Shown piece by piece: positions 13,701-24,668 of a stretch of DNA of 64,000 nt. The stretch comes from Stichopus chloronotus (taxonomy: Eukaryota; Echinodermata; Holothuroidea; Aspidochirotida; Stichopodidae), in the NCBI GenBank assembly GCA_021234535.1, contig CM037836.1, forward strand, positions 31,002,769 through 31,066,768, given 5' to 3'. The notes below the pieces were generated by a model. That model saw only the letters and a program-made list of their open reading frames with translations, made no database searches and was not told the DNA's origin. Each line of letters begins with the position of its first letter. Within the stretch, counting starts at the first letter, position 1. Made by a program: the position numbers and the translations under genes.

Positions 13701-14954
13701 CCAACTGCATAATTTTAATTCCTTAGAAGGAATTGTGACAATAGACATCAAAAGTCCTACATTCGTTAGAGGTATAAACTAAATTTCAAATTGAAATGAG
13801 GGTGTTTCTGCACTGTATGGATCTCAAGTAATTTTTTATTCATTCTTGAATTCAGCCTAGCAACAGGTGCTATTCATCATTTTATGGTTATTTTGAACAG
13901 ACTTAAAAAGTGAGCACTTAACTCGACTTACAAAGTCGTAGAATGGAATACAAAATTACATAGACCTGGCCATATGATAGATACTCTCAAAAACTGGTAG
14001 ATATTTTCAGTATTGAATGCTGGCATGTATTGACAGCTGATTGCAGCAAATTGCCATACAACTTTATACACGTGGTTAGGAATTGAAATCTCTTACGATT
14101 TTTGGTGTAATTACAAAAATAAAGAGAGAAGCCAATCCATGTTAATGATTTGATAAGTGGGGGCCGATTTACCATTTAACAAACTTGAACCTAAATAGTA
14201 TTGTTAATGGACAGAACCAGAAAACATACTCTCATAGATATTAAGCTCATCATTTATGATTGGCAAATATTTTTAATAACTTTTTAAGGTTAAGTAGCCA
14301 GTCTTACAGTACGTCTTTCATACTTTTCCATAAATCTTCCTTTCATCTATTAAAGTCATGACACATGGACAATATGTTTACAGATATTGCATCTATTAGA
14401 ATAAAATAGGATTTGCTAATAAAACTGAAAGAAAAAATATATCAAAGAAGACAACAAAAAGCCCCTGGAAAGAAAAATGGCAACTAAATAAAAAGGTGCT
14501 ATAGCTTACTCCTTGCTAATTCTTTTTCACTTTTTGTATAATGAAACAGTCGACACGTATTATTTTGTACAAAATTCACGTAAGTCTGTAAAAACTCGTG
14601 TATAGAAAATTTGCATTGTTATGTTACTTTTTGTATGTTTACTTTTACGGATGTTTTGAAAACCCCAGGCTAGAATTAGCAGGATAATTCTTCATCGTAA
14701 ATAAAAATTAATAAAACAAATCCTAACCTGTTTAAAGGGCTATTAAATACCGGTACATAAAAATGCTAGTTACAAATGATAATTACGAAATCAGTCTAGT
14801 GATCAATTCAAATGATGGATTTATGGATCTTTGTGAGATTGTTTTTATTTGATTGTTTTTTTTTAAATCCTTTATCTTAAGTTTCATGTTCGATTGTTAT
14901 CAGTAGTCGTACTATATACAGGGTGAACAGACCTCCCCTATTGTCTAAAAAGAT

Positions 14955-15215
14955 AAAGTGGGAGGTTTTAGCAACAGGGAGGTTCTGGATTCGAACCCCG
15001 ACCGAGTCTCGGTAGGATGGATTTTTGGTCCAAGAAAAATTTAAGGTTTTCCTATCTGAACTGACCTTGTAAATAAAAAAGACACAAAATTTGATCTAAA
15101 ATTGTTAAGTTGGTAGGCACCGACGTGAATTTGTAATGTAAAAGGCACAGACTTCCTCCACACTTGTGTGGTAGCTTAGTGTTGAAAAGTAACTGTCCTT
15201 CAAGGCTTAAAGTAC
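14955..15215 (+). mobile_element. tRNA-derived SINE, copy 1
   Basis: The segment contains a tRNA T-arm/B-box-like word, GGATTCGAACCCC, at 14986-14998. It is followed by a body including CAAAATTTGATCTAAAATTG, AAGTTGGTAG and AACTGTCCTTC. The same order of words is found at 45421-45705 in the same orientation. A tRNA-like head plus a shared unrelated body is the hallmark of a SINE. The A-box side of the head is degraded in this copy, and target-site duplications were not found. Spurious open frames on the opposite strand overlap it. Confidence 0.7.
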
Positions 15216-17181
15216 GGTTATAGTACAACAAATACACAAACATATCTTTATGTCCTTGCAAGACACAAGCAAAACATTTAAAGTAAAAATACAAGAACAA
15301 ATTTAAAATGAATTTACTATTCATTAATCTTATTGTGCAATCATTTCATTAATATGTTTAACAACGAACTGTGAACATAAAAGTACGTAATAAATGATAT
15401 ATTGGAGTAATATAAACAGTTAACAAGAAATATTGCACTATTGTAACATGGGCAATACATTATAATTCATCAATTATTGAATAAAATAATTTTTTACTTA
15501 CAATTAAAAGTGTAAGTGAACATCGAAAGTAAAATCTTTAAATTTACAAAAATCATAAGGTGATCTTTTTGGTTGATTCTGTTTTTCGTGTTTTTAATTC
15601 CCCTAGCTTGATATGATATAGTGATATAATTTCCCACTCTCGATATATATGTATACACGTGTGTCCAACAAGTGTAAGTCTCTTACATTGTGTAAGTATA
15701 CATGTGTCTGTAATTTGTGCAACCTACTCACCAAAGAAAATAGTTTATCATGCATACGTAACACTTAACATGTACCGGCTTCTAATAAGCATATATGTTA
15801 CCGTCTGTAAAAATCAATTTCCGGGTTTATTTTGTAGAAAAGGAAGATTTACAAACAGTGCATGGTTGAAACAGTGAGACTCAACATTGTTTGAGGGCAA
15901 CATTGATCAAAGAACGAAAGTAATTATGATTTAAATTTTCTACATCCTTAACTTTTAAACAAAGCTCCAGAACTGCTATCTTCTGCTCAGATCGGGGTTC
16001 CTCTGTTGCTCTTTTCCCCCCTGACTTCCTCGTTCTTCCTTTTTGTAATATACATCTTCATTTCTCAGTTATACGTTTGTGCACAGAACTGACCTTTATG
16101 ATTCAACATAAATCTAACTTCCAATGTTAGAATTTTTTTTAATTATATATTTGTCAGCTGGATTCTGACTGAGAAGGGAATACATGTGCATAGTATGATA
16201 TAAATCGATATGTCCGATGTATATGCAATGCCATGCACTCTTTCTGGTACCTTTTAAAGTGTTTGAATATGTTTAATATAAATATTTTGATTCCTCGGTC
16301 TCAATAAAGAGAGACTTTTGATTTACAGTTGACTGAGCTTATATAACTAACCAAAATTTATTTTACTTCCACCCAGAAAAATAATGTTATTCCATTATAG
16401 ATAGCATAGCAACTTACTATGTTATGTGGCAAAATTTTTAGCAGCTCTGACCATATATAAAAGAGAGAAGTCATACAGGTAGTGATAGGTTGGGTTTGAT
16501 AATCAATTGAACAATTAGGCTTGATAAGTGCGATTGGATTAAATCTCAAAGTTTGTAAATTTGAAGATTTAATCTTTAGTATATTTTGTAAACTAGTGAC
16601 TTCTTTGAAAAAATTCTTAACTCATTAAATGTAAAATAGACTCAGAATTATTGGTTTTGTTTCTTTTCCAAAGGAATGGGAGATTGTAATCGCACAATGT
16701 TAGGAAATTAACTTTCACATGTGAATAAAAGAGGATTAAGGAAGGGTAATCTTCTCATTAAGAACATACGTTCTTCAAGTTTTTAATACAGAAGACAATT
16801 TATTGTCGTTAATTCAGCTAATTGATATATACTTGGAACAAATCATCGATGAGATTTCAGATCATTTCATACAAAAAGTTACAGACAGTTTTGTGATTAG
16901 CAATGCACGATGGAAGGTTACAAACCTCCAAGATTTACTATTACATTGAATCAATGTTTGATGTCACTTTTTTTTATTCCAAAAATATCTCGATATAAAG
17001 TCATCAATGAGCAAATTTTCTACATTTGGAATAAACTTGTAATTATGTGAAGTTTTGCCCAACCTATCATTACTGTATAAGTTTGGTTGTTAATATTTAT
17101 GCCAGTTTAGTATTAACTTTTACGCATTCACATGCATTCATCAAAGATCAGCCAGGTTATAAGATATTCATTGTTCAAATT

Positions 17182-17285
17182 GATTTATCATGGAATTGAT
17201 AAATCGCTTCAATTAATGATGTTCTTGCGTTCATTTCCTGAAAGAAACCTTCGTCATTAATATTCATTGCTCATTAATAAATTCT
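17182..17285. promoter_or_regulatory. Candidate homeodomain-binding cluster in otp intron 1
   Basis: A perfect 9-base inverted repeat, GATTTATCA / TGATAAATC, with a 6-base spacer lies at 17182-17205. It is followed within 80 bases by several TAAT/ATTA cores (AATTAATGATG, CATTAATATTCATTG, CATTAATAAA). Such clusters can bind homeodomain proteins. The background is AT-rich, so the TAAT cores alone are weak evidence; the perfect palindrome is the stronger part. Confidence 0.2.
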
Positions 17286-18135
17286 TTTAATTCAAAGAAC
17301 TATATTTCTGTGATACAGAGATGAATTTTAAAAGCTACCCATGATTGCATAGTGCACCATGAAAGTACTCCAAGTGGAATGTATTTCATTTGCATAATAG
17401 TCTGAGTCGAAAATTGGTCTGTATTAATTGAAATTATCTGCTTCTATTTGAGTCAATGTTTCTAAATTACGTTCTTTTGTCTTTTGTTTTTCATAGTTGC
17501 TGTTTTTTATTCGATTCTTAGAAACTCATTCACAAAACATAGTACATGTAAGAGAGAAATTACAAACTTCGGTTCCATTGTTTGAAGAATATTTTGAGAA
17601 ATAAAGCCAGTTTACAAAACATAAAATAGTATGGTACATAGGGAAACATAGGGAAATAGTAATCGACCAAATGTATGTTGATAAACGATATAAGTAAATG
17701 TGACACAATGCGAATGGGTATACATAATTAATGATTTAATATTAGTGTGATGTTTAAATTAAGTTTCATCTAACATTCAATGTCAACTAAGTTTAAGGAC
17801 ACCGTTTCAACACATTATATTAATTTTACTATATTAATACCAATGTATACACTAATTAAAATATCGTGTTAATTTGTTTTCTGTTGAGTGAGATTTGTTT
17901 AAATATATTTTTCTTACTAAGTTTTCATAATGCTTTTGCTAAGGACAATGTTTTACTATAACATGTGAAAAAAGACCTAAAGACCGTTGGCTCCATCTGT
18001 GACCAATCTCCATCACCACTTTTCAATTTCTCATTTCAAAAAAGACGGCGATTATATACCACAATGCAGGCGCAAACACTAATTAATTCATAGTACGCTT
18101 TAGAACCGTTCAGATTTGAGTGTAACTCTCCCTTC

Positions 18136-18231
18136 CTGGTATGTTCTGGTTCTCTGTTCCTGGTATGTTCTGGTTCTCTGTTTCTGGTATGTTCTGGTTC
18201 TCTGTTTTTGGTATGTTTTGGTTCTCTTCTT
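18136..18231 (+). repeat. 24-bp tandem repeat, four copies
   Basis: Four consecutive copies of a unit CTGGTATGTTCTGGTTCTCT plus four bases begin at 18136, 18160, 18184 and 18208. The copies become more divergent towards the right. Being a multiple of three, the array yields periodic peptides on both strands that are not real proteins. Confidence 0.9.
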
Positions 18232-18364
18232 CAAGCTTATATATGAAGCTCGAGTATATAACAGCAAAAACTTCCTGTGGTCAAGTGATAACATTTTCAC
18301 TGGAATGAATAGAAACGACAAATTTTGGCCTCCAATAGAGGCATATATCAACTATCATCTATTG

Positions 18365-18455
18365 ATACATACATACATACATACATACATACATACATAC
18401 ATACATACATACATACATACATACATACATACATACATACATACATACATACATA
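18365..18455. repeat. (ATAC)n tetranucleotide microsatellite
   Basis: About 22 uninterrupted copies of a four-base ATAC/CATA unit, starting 134 bases after the 24-bp array. Confidence 0.95.
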
Positions 18456-19863
18456 GATCCAGACAACCATCATCATCCACCTTTTTATCCAGCCATTACG
18501 CTCTCCATCCTTCCACACATCCGTCTCTCCGACTTCTAATTTTCAGAGTTTCAAGAGATTTCTATTACATACCTTAACACCATCCCACCCAATATCCCTC
18601 CCACGGTCCGGCCAGGAGAAAACGAAAAAGGACATCCTTGAATATAAAAGCTTTCACGAATATACAAGAGGCATATTACTAGATAATTCATATAAGAGAG
18701 TAAAAAAGAAGGAACGTAAAGAAAAGAAAAAATAGAAAATAAAGAGAATGAAAACAGAATGAGAAGAAAAACATGCAAAAGAATATTAATTACGTATCAC
18801 CAATCATATTTTTAATCATCATCTCAATAAACTTTTGCAACGATTTGTCGTAGATGTCTGTTTTTCCTAAACAGCTTGTTGGGTCTATGCGGGACTATCA
18901 ACGACAGAAAACGAAACAAATTGAAAAGGAAAAACTGTAATTTAACGGTCGATTTGTGGCACGTTCAGTATTATTAAGAACCCGTCACTGTTTTTTCTTG
19001 TACGACAATAAAATTGGGGGAAATGTTTCTTTATCAAGTGAGTGATTTGGAATAATGAAAGAAGAACTATATAAAACTAGGCGAATAAAACTTTTTACTC
19101 ATTTTTTATTTTAGTGGTTTCTTGTCATTTCAAGAAAAGACATCTTTTAAAAGAAGCAAATCGAGAGAATGTAAAAAAGTATTCTTTTTGTCATGCACGA
19201 GAAGTTTTTATGAGATGCAGTAATGAGTGGTCGGGACTCAATCTAAATGGCATTACATATATATGTGTTACTTCTTGTTTCTTTCGTCGCTTTACTTGTC
19301 ATCAAACCAGCTCCCATCCGTGATAGCTAAATTGCTTGATCGGATCAATTTCTCGAACAAAAAGGTTCCTATTCCATCGGGAACCTCGAAGATCTTCTCA
19401 AATGACAATCTATCTAAATTTTCTTCTTTCTTTTCGTTCTTCTCTCGAGCTCCTCCTCGGCTCAGTCCGATGCCAATGTACCATGTAAGCTCCTCTAAAT
19501 CGTTTCTTTTGTGGCAATGGGAGCCTGAAAATATAGAGGGGGATGTTTTTACCACACCATGACGTTTTCGCTACATTAGATGTGCGTCATGATTAATTAT
19601 AGTGATAAACGTCTGATATAGATAAAACACTCTAAAAAACAGTCGGTAGAGAAGTCACAAAATAACTAAAAGACAAACAGCAATGACGTATAGATACAGG
19701 AACTTTGGCCAGGCTAACGGTAAGCCCGATAAGATGCAACAAGTTAAAACGCCTTCATACAGTTCAACATGCTATCAGATTCTGAAATGGGTTACTTTCT
19801 CTTATCCTTGAAGGACAAAGTTATTCTTTACGGATTTGCCTTAGTATCGTAGTTCGCATTACC

Positions 19864-19871
19864 TGACGTCA
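19864..19871. promoter_or_regulatory. Perfect CRE palindrome in otp intron 1
   Basis: TGACGTCA, the full cAMP-response-element palindrome bound by CREB/ATF factors. Occupancy is unknown. Confidence 0.3.
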
Positions 19872-20441
19872 TTACATATAGGGTTTGTGGTACTCCAATA
19901 AATGCATATGCAGTCTATTTACTTCAAACGAAGATGATTCGAATGTATTATTCGAAGATAAATGTAATTGTAATTGGATAGCGTGAAATCATCTCATTTA
20001 CCAGATGTATGAAGTCTTATTTATAAACTTTATCCAGAAAGTATCGTAACTTGTGCGTGCTTCTAAATGGAAATTATGTTGTGATAGTATCAAATTAATT
20101 TATAGGAACATGACATAACCATACTTCTAGTAAATGGATTGTTCTATGATAATGTCATACTATCATCCCAGTACACAAAGCACCTTCACTTAAATAATAC
20201 GTATATCTAACATTTGAGTGTTAACCTTTGATAAAGCCTTCTATTTTATGACTAGTTTCAGCTCAGTAATCGATATTGTAAAATGTGATAATTTAGACAT
20301 CCAGGTTTTACGTACATCATGAGTTCGTGTATACTTCCAATCGATAAGTATGTAAATATTCTGATGTCATAACTTAATTTTGACATTCCATACTGTTGTT
20401 AATACAAGGAATAACGGTTTCTTCTTTAAACTTCGTATCAC

Positions 20442-21313
20442 CAGTGTTGTAGTACTCGAGACCGGGAGACCAGTCCCTGTCTCAATATCCTATGGTCTCA
20501 GACCGTTTGTGGTCTCGGGGAGCCTTCTGGTCTCGATTCGAGACTTCGAGATTGTTGTATTTTCCGTTTTAAAATGAGATTGCTAGTTGGCTTTTTAATA
20601 ACAAAATTTAACACAATAAATGGTTACTAATGATCATTTGGTTATCGAAAAATGTAACGGTTTGGAAATTTCAGATAATTAAGAATGGATTGTCATATAT
20701 ACCCTACAGAATTAGGTCTAAAAACAGTTGAACCTGTCAATTTTGGGAAATAGGTCAATATGTACACACTTTGGTCACAAGGTCGTATGGAAGTCTATTA
20801 GAAGTAAAAAAAGGGGGGGGGGGGCAAATACTTAGGAACCAAAGTATTAAGCGAGATGGATATTAGTAAGGTCTCAAAACTGAACCCTTCTTTTAGTGGG
20901 TTCAGTGTTTTATTAGAGTTCATGGAATAATGTATTATGATTTGTAAAATAGCTTCTTGAGATATAACGTTTATGGAACACAAATTAGATATCGAGTGAA
21001 AAATTTTTGAGCTTCTGTACCGTTGCTGCTCTAGCATAAATTTGTGACTTGTAAACTTTGTTTAGCATATGTTTTAGAAAACAGATTTATATCAATGATT
21101 TTGCACCCTTGACCATGTAGGTCGTTTGTAGATCATAAGGTAATAAAATTAGGTAAAAAAGTATTGACAAAGTTGGACAGTTTGTTTATTTGCAATATGT
21201 GCAGTTGGACTCGGACCTTGTTATCTCCGATTCGAAGTTCTGCTTCCCGTCTCGGTCTCGACATCCTCTGCTATCGTTCTCTATCGGATATACTAGTTAG
21301 GATTACAACACCG
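20442..21313. mobile_element. Probable non-autonomous DNA transposon, about 870 bp
   Basis: The left end reads CAGTGTTGTAGTACTCGAGAC; reverse-complemented, the right end reads CGGTGTTGTAATCC, so the GTGTTGTA core is inverted at the two ends. Both subterminal regions are rich in GGTCTCG/CGAGACC words (20455-20545 and 21205-21290), a texture typical of a widespread family of short DNA elements whose ends read CAGTGTTGTA. No transposase-like frame is present. A clear 8-base target duplication was not found, and the ends are diverged, so this is an old copy. The class (possibly hAT-like) is inference. Confidence 0.5.
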
Positions 21314-23153
21314 CAAGGATCATGTTTGACAATATAGTGATATTATAAGTCCCTATACGTTAATCTTACTTTGATATTCAATGAGTGGTAAATCTGGTCA
21401 CATAGTGTAAGAATCTGACGATTGTATAAGAACCATTGTATTACAATACGCGTAGGCAGCACACTCATAATTAAACAAAACGTAGGGGGCAAATACGCAA
21501 GATGCAACAATATGCTAACAATTAAAAATAATGTGGAAATGAAGAAATTAAGCTTTGAGTAATGTTTCAGCAAAATTATTTAATAGATGACAATCCCTTC
21601 TACACCTTGAAGAAATAAAGTGTGGTTATAACTACAAAGGAAAAAAAACTAGAATCCAGAAATTAGAACATAGAACTATTGATACAGTCATAGAAATATA
21701 AATTACTTTTATATCAAAGTAAATTATAACACATTGTAAGCACGCACGATACAATACTATAACATTCACAATGATATATAACAATATATCAAGATAAGTG
21801 GTTATGTGAAACCATCTAGCATGCTAGTAGTTAGTAATTACTTATAGATGATGAGTTTGGATGTTTTGGATATTGCTTGATTTTGCTATTTTTTTTTCAC
21901 TCTTGTGTCAACCGTTAAACTTCAAGGCATGTCAATAAAGTTAATTCCTAATCTTAATCCTATCTACAAGAAAAAAAGAAAAGAAAGAAAATACGTGTGA
22001 AATTCCGACCTTTTGCACTTATTCTTTTGTGTAAAACATAAATAATTTTATTCATATGGGTTGAGCGGGAGGTTACTGTAAGGAAATTTTTATTCAGATT
22101 ATCTATGATTCATCTAATATTGATCCGATACGGTCATGAAATACACAAACATACACGTATGAAAAAGCATCACATGAAATACCATTGCAATAATGTCTAA
22201 AGGTAGTGTTATCAATAGAATTACTATCATGCTTACAATACAGTTCATACTGTTAACAGTTGTTGCATGCAAACAATTTTAATCAAATTATTTATACAGA
22301 CGATTGCTGTCAATTTGAAAATAGACAAAGTTTCAATTGTAGGGAAATTACGACTTTCCTTGTTAATTGTTCACCTGTACATTCAAATTGTAACAAAAAT
22401 TCCAAATGCATAAACTAAAAATTATTGCATGGACAATGGTATACACGCAATGGTACCTGAATGAAGATGTGAAAAACGAAATCCCAAATCCTTCTTGATA
22501 GTAAAATTCGTAACATTTGAAATGAAAAGATTGTTATTGTATTCAGATGACCTTTTATGTATATCTATCGTTTTGTATGTATGTGTTACCCAAGAATATC
22601 TTTTAAAGTACGTGCCATAAAGCCACTCTGCCGTCAGTTGCCGAGTATTTCCGTTCGGAGAGACTGAACTGATCCGCTGTAGTAACATCATATTTATTGC
22701 CCTAATGGGGGGAATGCGACGGAGCCGGCTAAGGCGATGAGAAGAGGCTGTAAAGAAAATCTCTGTATTATAGCTGGAAATGTCGTAAAAGAGCATTGTA
22801 ACAGCTCAAGCACTTAACACATCCCCGCCTAGTGGTGACCATAAATATATACTATCCGAAGGACATTCTTTATAAGAAAGAAGTGGTCAAACAAAATTCG
22901 ATGTAAATAAATACATTTACCTCTGCTGAAAGATTTTAAAAACAATTGAAACTCTTTGAGGGTCGTAAAACACTTGAGCGGAGTGAAAGACCGGTTATCA
23001 TTTCTGTTGGCTTTGCCTGTGTATGTATAAACACAAAAAAGAAGCATCGAAATGTGACTTCACAGAAAGGTAATTAATATACAATTGAAGTATTTAATCT
23101 CAGTGAATAGAACATGATCTTTACTGTCATTTCTCCCCTTGCTTAATCCGCAG

Positions 23154-23425
23154 ATGTGACTTGTGTTGGGAAAGCTTATACCCTAAACAACAACGACAAA
23201 CAGTCCGACCAAAACAACTCTGTGAAGGGAAACGGAAATGAACCGAATTCAAAGGTCGAAGGTCAAGATCAGGATAAACCGGCGAAACAGAAACGACACA
23301 GGACAAGATTTACCCCAGCACAGCTTAACGAACTGGAGAGAAATTTTGCCAAGACACATTACCCAGATATATTTATGAGAGAGGAAATTGCAATGCGAGT
23401 TGGTTTGACAGAATCTAGAGTACAG
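23154..23425 (+). CDS. otp: Orthopedia homeobox protein, coding exon 2 (N-terminal two thirds of homeodomain)
   Basis: Orthopedia is a paired-class homeodomain transcription factor acting in the nucleus. In vertebrates it specifies hypothalamic neuroendocrine neurons, and in sea urchins it patterns the oral ectoderm and skeleton. This exon completes codon 36 and encodes residues 37-126: a polar Asn/Asp/Gln/Lys-rich linker, then homeodomain positions 1-46 starting [17 protein letters not shown]. It includes [11 protein letters not shown], nearly identical to known Otp. The donor CAG|GTAATT falls between homeodomain positions 46 and 47, the classic intron site of paired-class genes, in phase 0. 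Reading past the donor gives only a short tail, discussed as a finding. Confidence 0.95.
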
Positions 23426-24367
23426 GTAATTTCCTGGTTTCTGCAAAAAAAAAAAAAAAAAGTTAGAAAATTAGAAGACTTTTTTGTAGGGCATTAATTT
23501 TAAGAAACATTAGAATATTGCCTAATTTTCAAAAGAGATAAATAACTAATTTATAATAGTTAGTTTCATGAAATAAATGAAGTCTTGAAGGCACATTCTG
23601 CACTTAAAGTAGTGATATTGTTAATACCAACAAAGCAATAAAACAAAGCTTTAAAGAAAAGGGAAGAATAACTCTGTTCCTTATCATACTTTATCATTTC
23701 TTGAAGGCAAACTTACATTTGAAGACATAACGAACCACACATTTTACTGATTCTATCGAAACAATTTCTTTTATTGCACTTTTTTGGTGAATCCACTTTG
23801 CAACACGTTTTAAGTACGAAATATCACACTTTATGCTCGAAAACAGGTAAGAGTAATACTGCAGAACACTAAGTGGATCTTTTATAACTTCCGTCTTACC
23901 ACTTTAACTTAAGCCATTCTTTAGTATAGAACTATAATACAAATGAGATGTTTGATGTCTAAAGTAGTTTACATTCCTGAGCAATAAACTCATTTCCTAA
24001 ACAGGTCGTCATCATAACACTGTTGTTGAACGCCTAGGGTAAATTTACATCTTCGGACTTCAGGAAGTGTATACAAGTGGTGGAAACGAGATTAGCTTAT
24101 TCTTTGACCAGAGCTGGCTATTCTGAACAAAAGTGTCCATCAACTAACGTAACTAACATTACCTGTATGGTACAACTGTACAATGAGATGGTATAGAATT
24201 AAGCAAAGACATATGTACATTTGGTGAACCACAGTCCATTCGTTCTTGTCTTGCATTGAAGCAAGTGTCAACTTTCAGCCCCCAAAATAGTTTTTATCCC
24301 GAATAAACACAGACGTTGCAAAACGCCCTCAGATGTGTTTTCACCGTTTCCCAATCACGGTAGGAAA

Positions 24368-24668
24368 TGACGTCATAAACAAATAAGCCTACGTTGTTAT
24401 TACTGTTTCTGCAAAGTAAAACGCACACGGACAAATGACCTATGGGCATAAGTGACATATAAAAAATACGTAAAATAACTATCACTTCGTATTAAAGTAA
24501 AATGATAGGGATAACGAAACATTGTTCATTTTGATATTTGAGGATTTCATTCTCCATGAATGCTTGCAGTGAATCACTATTGCAAAATGTGAACTTTTCA
24601 AATTGATGGCAGTTCAACAGTGACTGTGCTGTCAAGTGTTAGCCTCAGGCCACCATGTAATGACGTCA
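24368..24668. promoter_or_regulatory. Pair of perfect CRE palindromes in otp intron 2
   Basis: TGACGTCA occurs at 24368-24375 and again at 24661-24668, 293 bases apart. Perfect copies of this 8-base palindrome should be rare in AT-rich DNA. Two this close inside an otp intron make a candidate CREB/ATF-responsive element. Function is inference. Confidence 0.3.

Larger units (their letters stand above)
10701..23153 (+). other. otp intron 1 (12.5 kb)
   Basis: Bounded by GTAAGT and a pyrimidine-rich acceptor ending CCGCAG. No gene was recognised inside on either strand. It contains a G12 run, a SINE copy, a TAAT-rich palindrome segment, two microsatellite-type arrays, a perfect CRE and a probable DNA transposon, each listed separately. 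Long first introns rich in non-coding sequence are usual for developmental homeobox genes; enhancer content is likely but unproven. Confidence 0.8.

Noticed and set aside
18100..18577. Long frames with periodic WYVLVLC / RTRTYQ peptides
   Set aside because: They arise from the 24-bp array and the ATAC microsatellite.
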